A stretch of DNA of 64,000 nt from Halobacillus locisalis (GTDB lineage Bacteria; Bacillota; Bacilli; Bacillales; Halobacillaceae): positions 1 through 64,000 of the forward strand of contig NZ_JACEFG010000002.1 of assembly GCF_013694105.1 (NCBI RefSeq), given 5' to 3'. Position numbers and translations under genes: made by a program. The notes under the pieces were generated by a model, which was not told the origin of the DNA, did no database searches, and saw only the letters and a program-made list of their open reading frames with translations. Each line of letters begins with the position of its first letter. Within the stretch, counting starts at the first letter, position 1. Below, piece by piece: positions 24,543 through 35,476 of the stretch.

Positions 24543-25222
24543 ACGCACGTGAACGCTACGGAATTCCACATGACAGCGTCATAACGATTGCCGGAACAGT
24601 CGGTGTCGGTAAGTCAACCATGACCAATGCCCTCGCTGATGCTCTGAAGTTCCGCACATCTTTTGAAAAAGTAGAAACGAACCCTTATCTGGATAAATTC
24701 TATCAAGATTTCGAACGATGGAGCTTCCACTTACAGATTTACTTCTTAGCGGAACGCTTCAAAGAACAGAAGAAGATCTTCGAGTATGGTGGAGGATTCA
24801 TTCAAGACCGCTCGATCTATGAAGATACGGGTATTTTCGCCAAAATGCACCATGAAAAAGGGACGATGTCTGAGACGGATTATGAAACGTACACGAACCT
24901 TTTCGATGCGATGGTCATGACGCCTTACTTCCCTCATCCCGATCTTCTCATTTACTTGGAAGGATCGTTCGATGATATCTTGGACCGTATCAAAAAGCGC
25001 GGACGTCCGATGGAACAAGAAACCCCTGTCGAGTACTGGGAGGAAATGTTCAAGCGCTATGAGAATTGGATCGACAATTTCAATTCTTGCCCTGTCCTTC
25101 GTTTAAACATCGCGGATTACGATGTATTAAAAGATGAGAAAAGCGTGGAGCCGATCCTTGAGAAAATCGGACACTTTATCCAACAATCACGCAAATGGCG
25201 TTCCAGCCGTTTGCTGACATAA
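24539..25222 (+). CDS. dck: Deoxyadenosine/deoxycytidine kinase
   Basis: 227 aa. It phosphorylates deoxyadenosine and deoxycytidine. The P-loop GTVGVGKSTMTNAL, the segment FERWSFHLQIYFLAERFKEQK, the DRSIYEDTGIFA motif and the lid KKRGRPMEQE match the YaaF/Dck type closely. It overlaps dgk by ATGA, and a strong terminator follows, so the two kinases form a closed operon. In B. subtilis they lie directly next to yaaH; here about 18 kb separates them. Confidence 0.94.
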   Translation: MNARERYGIPHDSVITIAGTVGVGKSTMTNALADALKFRTSFEKVETNPYLDKFYQDFERWSFHLQIYFLAERFKEQKKIFEYGGGFIQDRSIYEDTGIFAKMHHEKGTMSETDYETYTNLFDAMVMTPYFPHPDLLIYLEGSFDDILDRIKKRGRPMEQETPVEYWEEMFKRYENWIDNFNSCPVLRLNIADYDVLKDEKSVEPILEKIGHFIQQSRKWRSSRLLT

Positions 25223-25228
25223 GTTGAA

Positions 25229-25262
25229 GCATCCTGCAGCCACCCGCTGCAGGATTTTTTAT
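25229..25262 (+). terminator. Terminator of the dgk-dck operon
   Basis: ATCCTGCAG and CTGCAGGAT form a stem with a 6-nt loop, followed by TTTTTTA. Confidence 0.9.
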
Positions 25263-25313
25263 TGTTCGCCTTCCCCCATTTTGACATAATGAAAGAAGAA
25301 GGGAGAGAAATAA

Positions 25314-25862
25314 ATGGAAATGCCTAAGAGGAAGATGTGGTTGATCATCATCTCTACTGCGCTTGGTTTCTCCTTGTTTTTTCATTACCAGTCATTTCAC
25401 GAACAGCGTGAGGAGAAACGGGAAGTGGGGAGATTCATGGAATGGACAACATCGAAATCACTGAGTGATGTTGGAATTATGAACGCGAATGTATGGGAAG
25501 ATTTGATTGAATCAGATGATGGGGATGTTCAATTTGCTATTCGAACAGGGATGATTCAAAACGATGCTGGACGTTGGGAAAGAATGGAGCACACGGATGA
25601 AATCGTGAATCTCCTTCATGACTTGAACGAAGATCTCTATCAGTTCAAAACCGGCATGGAGACGGAAGAAGATGTCACGGATCTCAAAGAAGAGATCAAT
25701 CAAAAGGTACAGGCTTTAACCGGAATCTTTACATACTTGCAAGAAACGATTCCTGAAGAGGATTCTATTGCGTGGTACGACACGTTAGACGATCTTTCCG
25801 ATAGAGATTCAGAGTTAAGCGAGCGGGTTGAGGAGCAATACGAAACGGTGTATCCGAACTGA
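25314..25862 (+). CDS. Hypothetical N-terminally anchored acidic protein
   Basis: 182 aa, not recognised. A membrane anchor (MWLIIISTALGFSLFFHY, residues about 8-25) is followed by an acidic, largely helical outside domain with coiled-coil-like stretches (EEDVTDLKEEINQKVQAL). AGGGAGAG precedes the start. It ends next to a strong hairpin that also covers the end of the Nudix gene on the other strand. Confidence 0.7.
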   Translation: MEMPKRKMWLIIISTALGFSLFFHYQSFHEQREEKREVGRFMEWTTSKSLSDVGIMNANVWEDLIESDDGDVQFAIRTGMIQNDAGRWERMEHTDEIVNLLHDLNEDLYQFKTGMETEEDVTDLKEEINQKVQALTGIFTYLQETIPEEDSIAWYDTLDDLSDRDSELSERVEEQYETVYPN

Positions 25863-25900
25863 TTCAGGCAAGGCAGATTACGACTGCCTTGCCTGAATAA
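25863..25900. terminator. Hairpin between convergent genes
   Basis: CAGGCAAGGCAG and CTGCCTTGCCTG form a 12-bp stem. It covers the last codons and stop of the Nudix gene. No long T-run on either side, so its terminator role is tentative. Confidence 0.55.
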
Positions 25901-26357
25901 TAGAACCAAATTTGTCTATAAACTCGCCAATCATCATCCGGTGACTTCCGATCATTTTTTCAGGTAAATCGCGCACGTCGATAAATTGACATTCAATCGC
26001 TTCGTCCCGATTAACTTGAAGTGCTCCATCATAGTCTGTTGTAAAATAAGCGGCCGTCACCGAATAAAACTGGTCGCCATTTGCAGCGGTCGAAAATTGA
26101 TCTTCTCCTGAATAAATGTTGATCAGCTTCAATTGTTTCACCGTGAGGCCTGTCTCTTCATACACTTCCCGGATTCCCACTTCTTCCGTGCTTTCACCGA
26201 GCTCCATCAAACCACCCGGCAAGCCCCAAACACCTTCTGGATAGGTGCGTTGTTGAAGCAGTATGTTCCCTTCATCGTTCACGACAATCACAACCGTTCC
26301 GACGAGAATGACAGGACGATGTCCGACTAAAGATCGCAACTCCTCTATATATCCCAT
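25878..26357 (-). CDS. Nudix hydrolase
   Basis: 159 aa. The Nudix box is complete ([27 protein letters not shown], with the REVYEE metal-binding core). Such enzymes hydrolyse a nucleoside diphosphate linked to another group; the substrate is not predictable here. The [22 protein letters not shown] start is typical of YjhB/ADP-ribose-type members. It is preceded 16 nt upstream by the NmrA-like gene on the same strand and may be co-transcribed with it. Confidence 0.9.
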   Translation of the reverse strand: MGYIEELRSLVGHRPVILVGTVVIVVNDEGNILLQQRTYPEGVWGLPGGLMELGESTEEVGIREVYEETGLTVKQLKLINIYSGEDQFSTAANGDQFYSVTAAYFTTDYDGALQVNRDEAIECQFIDVRDLPEKMIGSHRMMIGEFIDKFGSIIQARQS

Positions 26358-26373
26358 TGCCCTCTCCTAACAA

Positions 26374-26988
26374 TCAATATGCCAGTCCAACGGTTTCTCG
26401 TACCCATCGATTCTCTTCTAAGGATGTTAATAAGAAGTGAGCGACATCGCTGCGGTTGATTTGCTTTCCGTTCTCCGGAACCCCAACATCTGTCTGACGA
26501 TACTCGCCTGTTACGTCTCCGTCTAGAAGTCGTAATGGGCGTGCAACCGTATAGTCTAGTTCAGCAGCTACGATGGCGTTGACTGCGTTTCTGTGATCTT
26601 TCAGTACGTTTTTCAAGATACGCTGAGACATCCAGCCCAGAAATCCTGGAATCTCTTTCTGAATGCCTGCAGAAGCCACATAAACGATCCGCTTCAGTCC
26701 GTGCTTTTGCATCCCCCGGACGATGTTTCCTGTCATTTGCTCCAGTACATCCGACTTCTTCAGGTTCTCAGACCCTAAACAAGACACGACACTTTCATGT
26801 CCTTCGATCGCTTGTACGACGTCCTCTTCATTTAAGGCATCTCCTTCGATCATATGTAGACGGTCATGTTGTATAGCTAGCTTGGACGGATTGCGAACAA
26901 AAGCCGTCACTTCGTGTCCATTTGCCATTGCCTGCTCTACAAACGCATGTCCCGTTCCTCCTGTTGCTCCAAAAACGATCATTTTCAT
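26374..26988 (-). CDS. NAD(P)-binding oxidoreductase (NmrA/SDR-like)
   Basis: 204 aa from the ATG at 26988; a longer frame has no ribosome site. The N-terminal Rossmann motif is VFGATGGTGHAFVEQA (Gly7-x-x-Gly10-Gly-x-Gly13), typical of atypical SDRs that bind NAD(P)H, followed by VVSCLGSENLKKSD and YTVARPLRLLDG. Relatives act as quinone or flavin reductases or as regulators; the substrate is unknown. Confidence 0.85.
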   Translation of the reverse strand: MKMIVFGATGGTGHAFVEQAMANGHEVTAFVRNPSKLAIQHDRLHMIEGDALNEEDVVQAIEGHESVVSCLGSENLKKSDVLEQMTGNIVRGMQKHGLKRIVYVASAGIQKEIPGFLGWMSQRILKNVLKDHRNAVNAIVAAELDYTVARPLRLLDGDVTGEYRQTDVGVPENGKQINRSDVAHFLLTSLEENRWVRETVGLAY

Positions 26989-27035
26989 AAAATGGCCCCC
27001 TTTACTCTTTCCCCTATTATAACGCGGACATACCA

Positions 27036-27065
27036 AAAACGCCCACACATAAGTGCGGGCGTTCA
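27036..27065 (-). terminator. Possible terminator
   Basis: AACGCCC and GGGCGTT with an inner CAC/GTG form a stem; on the minus strand TTTTTGG follows. It is the second hairpin after tRNA-Ser. Confidence 0.45.
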
Positions 27066-27087
27066 TCTAAAGAAAGGGTTATAAAAT

Positions 27088-27119
27088 ACAAAAAAAATCG
27101 TTACGCGATGTAACGATTT
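27088..27119 (-). terminator. Terminator after tRNA-Ser
   Basis: AAATCGTTAC and GTAACGATTT form a 10-bp stem with a 5-nt loop; TTTTTTT follows on the minus strand. Confidence 0.85.
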
Positions 27120-27166
27120 CTGTTCTATAAATCTCCAATATTTATGCGCTATTGTTGATAATAAAA

Positions 27167-27259
27167 TGGCGGAGGAGGAGGGATTCGAACCCCCGCGGGG
27201 CGTTAACCCCCTGGCGGTTTTCAAGACCGCTCCCTTCAGCCAAACTTGGGTACTCCTCC
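27167..27259 (-). tRNA. tRNA-Ser (anticodon TGA)
   Basis: 93 nt with encoded CCA. Acceptor stem GGAGGAG/CTCCTCC, the anticodon TGA in CTTGAAA, a long variable arm (CAGGGGGTTAACGCCCCG) and T-arm GGGGGTTCGAATCCCCC. A promoter is directly upstream. The gene follows serS, as in other bacilli. Confidence 0.97.
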
Positions 27260-27276
27260 GTGTGACGACAAGTTAT

Positions 27277-27305
27277 ATAATATCACGCTTGTCTGATGTC
27301 GTCAA
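27277..27305 (-). promoter_or_regulatory. Promoter for tRNA-Ser
   Basis: Minus strand TTGACG (27300-27305), 17-nt spacer, TATTAT (27277-27282), 18 bp before the mature tRNA. Between this and repeat C (27306-27546) I see nothing definite. Confidence 0.75.
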
Positions 27306-27546
27306 CATTTTTCGATAACTTTTTTTCAAAAGGCATTCGACAAATGACGACGTGTTTTTTTCCACTACGCTAGTATAACCAATAACAAGAATAGATGTCA
27401 ATGATAATTTCGTGGATTGGTCTGTTAATAAACTATGGTATAGGAGGGAAAGGAAAACCGTTCGCTTCTGTTCTATACTTAGCGTCATTTTAACTCTAAT
27501 GTGAGTGAGCATTATTAAAATATGTTTCGTCTTCTAATACATAGTT

Positions 27547-27670
27547 AGGTGGTCGGGGGAAATGGGGAGACTCCTGTGGGATTAGTGGGACAGGTGAGAC
27601 CCCACAGGGAGGAACGACCGAGGAGGCTCACCGCCCGCCCCACGGAAAGCGACTCATTTCCCTACCACCT
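27547..27670 (+). repeat. Palindromic dispersed repeat, copy C
   Basis: About 124 bp. Outer arms AGGTGGTCGGGGGAAAT and ATTTCCCTACCACCT are complementary apart from small bulges. The interior has GGGGAGACTCCTGTGGGA, GTGAGACCCCACAGGGAGG and CGAGGAGGCTCACCGCCC. Confidence 0.85.
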
Positions 27671-27750
27671 TCTTCTACACCTTAATGACGAAACGGTTAA
27701 AGCTAATCAAAAAAGAGAACCATCTTTGTTTGATGGTTCCCTCTGTATGA

Positions 27751-29043
<1,293 letters not shown>

Positions 29044-29051
29044 TTATAAAA

Positions 29052-29316
29052 AATAAAAAAGCTCCCGTCCCTTGTTGAAAAGGGACGAGAGCTTTTGTTT
29101 TATGCTTCCCGCGATACCACCCAAGTTGAAGGTACAATGACCTTCCGGCTTATCTCATAACGGTGAGTCGCCGGTCTGACTTCCTTACGTTCCGTCAGAC
29201 ACTCAAGGATGGATTCATAAGTTCTTTTCATCAGTTTGCACCAACCACTGACTCTCTAAAAGAAAAGAGGGCTTACTACTAGTTCCTGTCATCGCGTTAA
29301 AATTTCTAGTTTATGT
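29052..29316 (-). promoter_or_regulatory. T-box riboswitch of serS
   Basis: The conserved T-box sequence GGGTGGTATCGCGGG is at 29108-29122 (minus), followed by a strong terminator (GCTCTCGTCCC/GGGACGGGAGC plus TTTTTT, 29052-29096). Upstream is a long structured stem I region; a TCC serine codon (29211-29213) is a possible specifier, which I cannot confirm without folding. Uncharged tRNA-Ser should favour the antiterminator. Confidence 0.93.
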
Positions 29317-29322
29317 TACATA

Positions 29323-29351
29323 AGATTAGCTGAAATGAAATTATAATGCAA
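29323..29351 (-). promoter_or_regulatory. Promoter for the serS T-box transcript
   Basis: Minus strand TTGCAT (29346-29351), 17-nt spacer, TAATCT (29323-29328). The -35 lies inside the last codons of pdxT. Confidence 0.55.
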
Positions 29352-29931
29352 GGGTTTTTTTAGATTCTTCTACCATCTTCACGAAATGAGCGGTAATACG
29401 ATGATCATCCGTCAATTCAGGATGGAAGGAACAAGCTAAATAATGCCCTTGTTGTGCGGCAACGATATGGCCATCATAACGCGCGAGTACCTTCGTGTTC
29501 TCCCCTACGTCTTCTACATATGGTGCACGGATGAAGACGGCATTGAAGCCTTCCGCTACACCTTCGATATCAAGGTCCGCTTCAAAGCTATCTCTTTGCC
29601 TGCCAAATGCGTTACGGCGTACTTTGATATCCATTACACCTAAGTGAACGTCATAAGAGCCATCAATTTCTGAAGCTAATAAAATGAGGCCGGCGCACGT
29701 ACCGAAGATCGGTTTACCTGAGTTTCCGAATGCACGGATCGGTTCGAGAAAATCATATTTATCAATCAGGCGGCGCATCGTCGTGCTTTCGCCTCCTGGG
29801 ATAATCAGTCCATCGATTTCGTCTAATTGTTCTTTCCTTTTCACTACGACGCCTGTTGCGCCGGTAGCTTCTACAGATCGAACATGCTCACGAAAAGCAC
29901 CTTGAAGTCCTAAAACACCGATTGTCGTCAT
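29341..29931 (-). CDS. pdxT: Pyridoxal 5'-phosphate synthase glutaminase subunit PdxT
   Basis: 196 aa. PdxT releases ammonia from glutamine and passes it to PdxS in the PLP synthase complex. The glutaminase triad is present: Cys in [11 protein letters not shown] (near residue 79), and His/Glu in [19 protein letters not shown] at the start and [11 protein letters not shown] are family marks. Normally it directly follows pdxS; here about 590 bp with two repeats and a terminator-like hairpin separates them. Confidence 0.96.
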   Translation of the reverse strand: MTTIGVLGLQGAFREHVRSVEATGATGVVVKRKEQLDEIDGLIIPGGESTTMRRLIDKYDFLEPIRAFGNSGKPIFGTCAGLILLASEIDGSYDVHLGVMDIKVRRNAFGRQRDSFEADLDIEGVAEGFNAVFIRAPYVEDVGENTKVLARYDGHIVAAQQGHYLACSFHPELTDDHRITAHFVKMVEESKKTLAL

Positions 29932-30034
29932 GATGCATGTCTCCTTTTTCTCATAGGCTTTATTACGGTTTATTAATGATAGCTATCCAACCATAGAAAC
30001 GTGTGATTCTTAGGTCCTCCATGTTAGAAAATGA

Positions 30035-30161
30035 GGCTGGGGTGGGAAATAACTCGCTTTCCTGCGGGGGAACCGGCAAGCCTCCTCGGTCGTTGGCACT
30101 CCCTGTGGGGTCTCGCCTGAGTCCTTCTCCCGCGGGAGTCTCGTCATTTCCCACCCCAACC
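30035..30161 (-). repeat. Palindromic dispersed repeat, copy D
   Basis: About 127 bp. Arms GGCTGGGGTGGGAAAT and ATTTCCCACCCCAACC pair with one G-T. Orientation is opposite to copy E, which starts exactly 90 bp to the right. Confidence 0.87.
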
Positions 30162-30251
30162 ATCCACATATACTTAACGAACCTTTCACTGGTGATACAT
30201 TGGCAAATATAACTACTGTATTTACGTTATTTCGAGAACCTATTTGAGCAA

Positions 30252-30372
30252 GGGATGTGGGGAACGGGGAGACTCCTGTGGGATTTAGCGGGACAGCTGA
30301 GACCCCACAGGGAGGTACGACCGAGGAGGCTCAGCGCACGCCCCACGGAAAGCGACTCGTTCCCCACATCCC
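30252..30372 (+). repeat. Palindromic dispersed repeat, copy E
   Basis: About 121 bp. Arms GGGATGTGGGGAACG and CGTTCCCCACATCCC are perfectly complementary (15 bp). The interior contains GGGGAGACTCCTGTGGGA, CTGAGACCCCACAGGGAGG and CGAGGAGGCTCAGCGC. Confidence 0.9.
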
Positions 30373-30447
30373 ATATCCTCCTCAGAACATCTCGAAATCA
30401 ATTGTTACCGATTACTACAACGTGTGTAGACGAGTTTCTATAAAAAT

Positions 30448-30496
30448 ATAAAACTGTGGCGACTCGTCTTGGGACGGTCGCCGCAGTTGTTTTCTA
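30448..30496 (-). terminator. Terminator-like hairpin after pdxS
   Basis: Minus strand AACTGCGGCGAC and GTCGCCACAGTTTTA pair with one mismatch, followed by TTTATATTTT. It would separate pdxS from pdxT at least in part. Confidence 0.65.
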
Positions 30497-30525
30497 TTCT
30501 ATTAAGGCTTGTCCACACTTATTGT

Positions 30526-31410
30526 TTACTGTGAGCGATCTTGCATGCGTTGGTCGCCTGTTACGGTGGACATTTCCATGCCTTTCATCGCTGTTCCAAG
30601 GCCTTTAGAAAGTTCGCCGATTAGTTTGTAATCGTCATAGTGCGTTGTAGCTTCGACAATCGCACGAGCGAATTTCTGTGGGTCGTTGGATTTGAAGATT
30701 CCAGATCCGACAAAGACACCGTCAGCACCTAGCTCCATCATAAGAGCAGCATCCGCAGGAGTCGCGATTCCGCCTGCTGCGAAGTTTACGACAGGAAGGC
30801 GGCCTTCTTCACGGATTTCCATAAGAAGGTCGAATGGTGCACTGTTATCACGTGCAAATACCATCACTTCGTCTTCAGACAGACCACGCAAATGACGGAT
30901 TTGAGCTTGGATTTGGCGCATGTGACTGACCGCTTCTACAATGTTACCTGTACCAGGTTCACCTTTCGTACGAAGCATGGAAGCTCCTTCACGAATTCGA
31001 CGAGTTGCTTCACCGATGTTACGGCAACCACAAACGAATGGTACCGTGTATTCATCTTTTTTGATGTGATAAATTTCGTCAGCTGGTGTCAGCACTTCAC
31101 TCTCATCAATGTAGTCTACACCCATCGCTTCCAACACACGCGCTTCGGTAATATGACCGATACGTGCTTTTGCCATAACCGGGATGGATACAGCATTCAT
31201 TACTTCTTCTGTAATCGTTGGATCAGCCATACGGGCTACTCCACCAGCGGCACGGATATCAGCTGGTACACGCTCAAGAGCCATAACGGCTACAGCACCT
31301 GCTTCTTCAGCAATCTTTGCTTGTTCAGCGTTGACGACGTCCATGATGACGCCACCTTTTTGCATTTCTGCCATTCCGCGCTTTACGCGATCAGTACCTG
31401 TTTGAGACAT
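30526..31410 (-). CDS. pdxS: Pyridoxal 5'-phosphate synthase lyase subunit PdxS
   Basis: 294 aa from the ATG at 31410 (GGGAGGAAC upstream). PdxS builds PLP from ribose 5-phosphate, glyceraldehyde 3-phosphate and ammonia. The (beta-alpha)8 barrel protein carries [28 protein letters not shown], active-site lysines in MAKARIGH and RTKGEPGTG, and [32 protein letters not shown]. It is one of the most conserved proteins in the window. Confidence 0.97.
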   Translation of the reverse strand: MSQTGTDRVKRGMAEMQKGGVIMDVVNAEQAKIAEEAGAVAVMALERVPADIRAAGGVARMADPTITEEVMNAVSIPVMAKARIGHITEARVLEAMGVDYIDESEVLTPADEIYHIKKDEYTVPFVCGCRNIGEATRRIREGASMLRTKGEPGTGNIVEAVSHMRQIQAQIRHLRGLSEDEVMVFARDNSAPFDLLMEIREEGRLPVVNFAAGGIATPADAALMMELGADGVFVGSGIFKSNDPQKFARAIVEATTHYDDYKLIGELSKGLGTAMKGMEMSTVTGDQRMQDRSQ

Positions 31411-31536
31411 AGTAAGTTCCTCCCTATAATTCGCTCTATTGATTAAGCAATTATTCATGAATATTGTGATTTCCTATCCCTTATTGTAACTCATAAAATA
31501 AGTAAATCCTACTCATTTAATTGGGTAAAGGTGAGA

Positions 31537-32868
31537 TTAGAACCAGCCTTTAACCATATCAACCGCACCTGTGAAAATGTCACTGAAGAATTCGCCGATA
31601 TTTCCCAGCATCAACATGAACCAATTGGACTTTTCAACAGCGGATGTTGTCACGAGATCAACAGTATTCGGATTACTAGCTAATAGGTTGCCGTAATCAT
31701 CTTCTCCGTTATAGACAAGTTCAGCTGTCCCGATCTTCTGTCCTTTTTTGACAGGGGCGACAAGATTACCTTCTTCGTCCAGTTGATCTTCAGAAATGTT
31801 GTATTGAACCGTGTATTGCTCTTCTTCTCCGTTTTTCACAAGCGTTTGTAAGGCCTCACTTGTCTCGACTTGAACACGGTCTTCTTTCCCTTTAGCGACA
31901 GGCATGTCCTTTTGCTCTTCTTGTTGGTAACCCGCTTGGAACAGTTCCTGTTTTTCAAACTGCTGGAATCCGTAATCGAAGAGTTTGCCCGTTTGTTGGA
32001 AGCGGGTTTCTCTCGTTTCAGATTTCATCACAACCGCAATCAAGCGTTGGCCATTCTGTTCAGCCGTACCTGTGAAACAATTCCCGGCAAGTTCGGTGTA
32101 ACCTGTCTTCAATCCATCTACACCTTCATAGCTGAATTGTGCTAACTGCCCTGGCATTCCTGGAAGCATCCAGTTCCAGTTCGTAATCGTTTGACCATCG
32201 AACTCGGCTGTCGGCATGCTAGAATAGTCCAAAGCTTCCGGATAATCATTCGTCAGGTGGTACGCAAGCAATGCAGAGGAACGAGCAGACATAAGGTTCG
32301 TCGCGTCTGGAGCTGTTCCTTCTGGAAAGTTGTCACCTAAATGGGAGTTATTTAGTCCTGTAGAGTTGACGAACTCATAATCAGGCAACTCCATTTCAGC
32401 GGCTTTTTCATTCATCATCTTGACGAATTCGCCTTCTGTGCCAGCAAGTAGCTCGGCAAGCGCAATGGTTGTCGCGTTATCTGAATTAATCGCCATCGCT
32501 TTATAAAGTTCACGGACGGTATAATCTTGATTTTGTTTAAGACCTACTCCGGAGAAATTCGGATTGGCCGATATATCGTAAGCGTATTGACTAATTTGTG
32601 TCGTCGTATCCCAGCTAATGGTACCTTCTTCAATAGCCTCAAGGATTAAATATTCTGTCATCATTTTCGTCATGCTTGCTGGAGGTAGGGTCAAATCTGC
32701 CTCTTTCTCAAATAAAACCTTCCCCGTATCAGCATCGATCAAAATCGCTGACTTTGCTCCTACATCAACGGTAGCAGCGTATGTATGGTCAGGACTTGCG
32801 AAAACAGATGTCATACTCAGAATCAAAACCAGTGTCACGGCTACTGATGCTTTCAATTTTTGTATCAA
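31537..32868 (-). CDS. dacA: D-alanyl-D-alanine carboxypeptidase DacA (PBP5)
   Basis: 443 aa if translation starts at the TTG at 32868, which has GGTGGAGG eight bases upstream; an ATG 30 bases earlier lacks a good site. DacA trims the terminal D-Ala of peptidoglycan stem peptides. A signal peptide is followed by the SxxK motif SMTK (Ser65), SDN in AINSDNATT and KTG in DGLKTGYTELAGN. The C-terminal beta domain ends in an amphipathic helix (FSDIFTGAVDMVKGWF) that anchors the protein to the outer membrane face. Lies between guaB and pdxS, as in B. subtilis. Confidence 0.95.
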   Translation of the reverse strand: MIQKLKASVAVTLVLILSMTSVFASPDHTYAATVDVGAKSAILIDADTGKVLFEKEADLTLPPASMTKMMTEYLILEAIEEGTISWDTTTQISQYAYDISANPNFSGVGLKQNQDYTVRELYKAMAINSDNATTIALAELLAGTEGEFVKMMNEKAAEMELPDYEFVNSTGLNNSHLGDNFPEGTAPDATNLMSARSSALLAYHLTNDYPEALDYSSMPTAEFDGQTITNWNWMLPGMPGQLAQFSYEGVDGLKTGYTELAGNCFTGTAEQNGQRLIAVVMKSETRETRFQQTGKLFDYGFQQFEKQELFQAGYQQEEQKDMPVAKGKEDRVQVETSEALQTLVKNGEEEQYTVQYNISEDQLDEEGNLVAPVKKGQKIGTAELVYNGEDDYGNLLASNPNTVDLVTTSAVEKSNWFMLMLGNIGEFFSDIFTGAVDMVKGWF

Positions 32869-32972
32869 CTTCTCAACCTCCACCCTTAAAATATGCATCT
32901 TCGTTATTTTATCACATGGTTTAACAAAAAAATAGACAGGGAAAAGTCCCTGTCTATCAAAGTTTTACCGGG

Positions 32973-34463
<1,491 letters not shown>

Positions 34464-34575
34464 TCAAATAGTATGGGTAAAAGGTGGGTAACCTATGAAA
34501 TAAAACACATCCTGACGAATCGCTCGCACGGGATGGTATATAACCATGAAATTCTTTCCAGATCCATTGATGAAG

Positions 34576-34606
34576 CTTATCTTATTGTTATTTACAATAC
34601 GATAAG
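34576..34606. repeat. 31-bp inverted repeat between guaB and yaaC
   Basis: CTTATCTTATTGTTA on the left and its complement TTTACAATACGATAAG on the right match at 13 of 15 paired positions around 34591. It is in the divergent intergenic region (34443-34746) of guaB and yaaC and looks like an operator; no T-run follows. I see nothing else definite in that region. Confidence 0.6.
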
Positions 34607-34749
34607 AATTGGGCTTTTTCAACCTAAAAAATCATGGAAATCGACAAAAAATCTTGAATAAAAGATGATAGCGTTATCAAAACGAAAATGCTCTCTTCCT
34701 GCAGATTTCGTAATCGTTGAACAATCCATCAGAAAGGAGAAAAGCGTTG

Positions 34750-35457
34750 ATGAAGAGACCCACCTTCCTAACCTATTTGCAAGTCACGTCTCATACACGA
34801 CCGTTCCTGAAACAGTGTTATGAGAAAAGTGAACACCCGAAAGCGGATCATCATGCTTATCAGAATGCCGAACGATTCATTCATGGATTGATGCTTGCAG
34901 AAGATTTCTTTCAGACAGCTCGTTCAACACCCTTAAGTGTTCAGCCGCTTCTGTTCTATTATGGGCTGAATCATTACTTGAAGAGCTGCTTGTTGACGGT
35001 AGACCCCGGCTACCCTGCTACGGCTAAAGTGCTTGCGCATGGTTTATCAACGAGAAAAAGAAAAAAGCAGCACTATCGCTTTCTTGAAGATGATATCCGA
35101 ATTCAACCCCACGGACTCTTTCCTTATGCTTCTCACCATCTGTTCAACTTTGAATCCTCCAATGAGAAGGTCTCTATGGATGAACTACTTCGGCAAATCG
35201 CCAGCATGACCGATTTGTACAAGTTGAAAGGGGAGGATGTAAGGGGTTCTGGTGAAACATGGCCGCCGCTTATGGCGTACTTTGCCGTGCTTTATAACTT
35301 GAGTATGCTTGTTAGGTATGAGGGGGAGTGGTGGGGAGAAATGCAACAATTGAGGGATCGTGACGACTATGTCTTCATCGCTCATTTCCTAACAGCTGTG
35401 GCGGAATATGTTCCCCCGTTAGTCGCTGAATGGTTAAAGGACCAGTTCACGTCATGA
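34750..35457 (+). CDS. yaaC: YaaC-like protein
   Basis: 235 aa from the ATG at 34750 (a TTG one codon earlier, seven bases after AAGGAG, is also possible). The protein belongs to the YaaC family of unknown function found next to guaB. It is soluble, rich in His, Tyr and Trp (FYYGLNHYLKSCLLTV, ETWPPLMAYFAVLYNLSMLVRYE). It is divergent from guaB and convergent with the HD-GYP gene, as yaaC is in B. subtilis relative to its neighbours. Confidence 0.85.
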   Translation: MKRPTFLTYLQVTSHTRPFLKQCYEKSEHPKADHHAYQNAERFIHGLMLAEDFFQTARSTPLSVQPLLFYYGLNHYLKSCLLTVDPGYPATAKVLAHGLSTRKRKKQHYRFLEDDIRIQPHGLFPYASHHLFNFESSNEKVSMDELLRQIASMTDLYKLKGEDVRGSGETWPPLMAYFAVLYNLSMLVRYEGEWWGEMQQLRDRDDYVFIAHFLTAVAEYVPPLVAEWLKDQFTS

Positions 35458-35476
35458 TCACGTCAACTGGTCCTTT

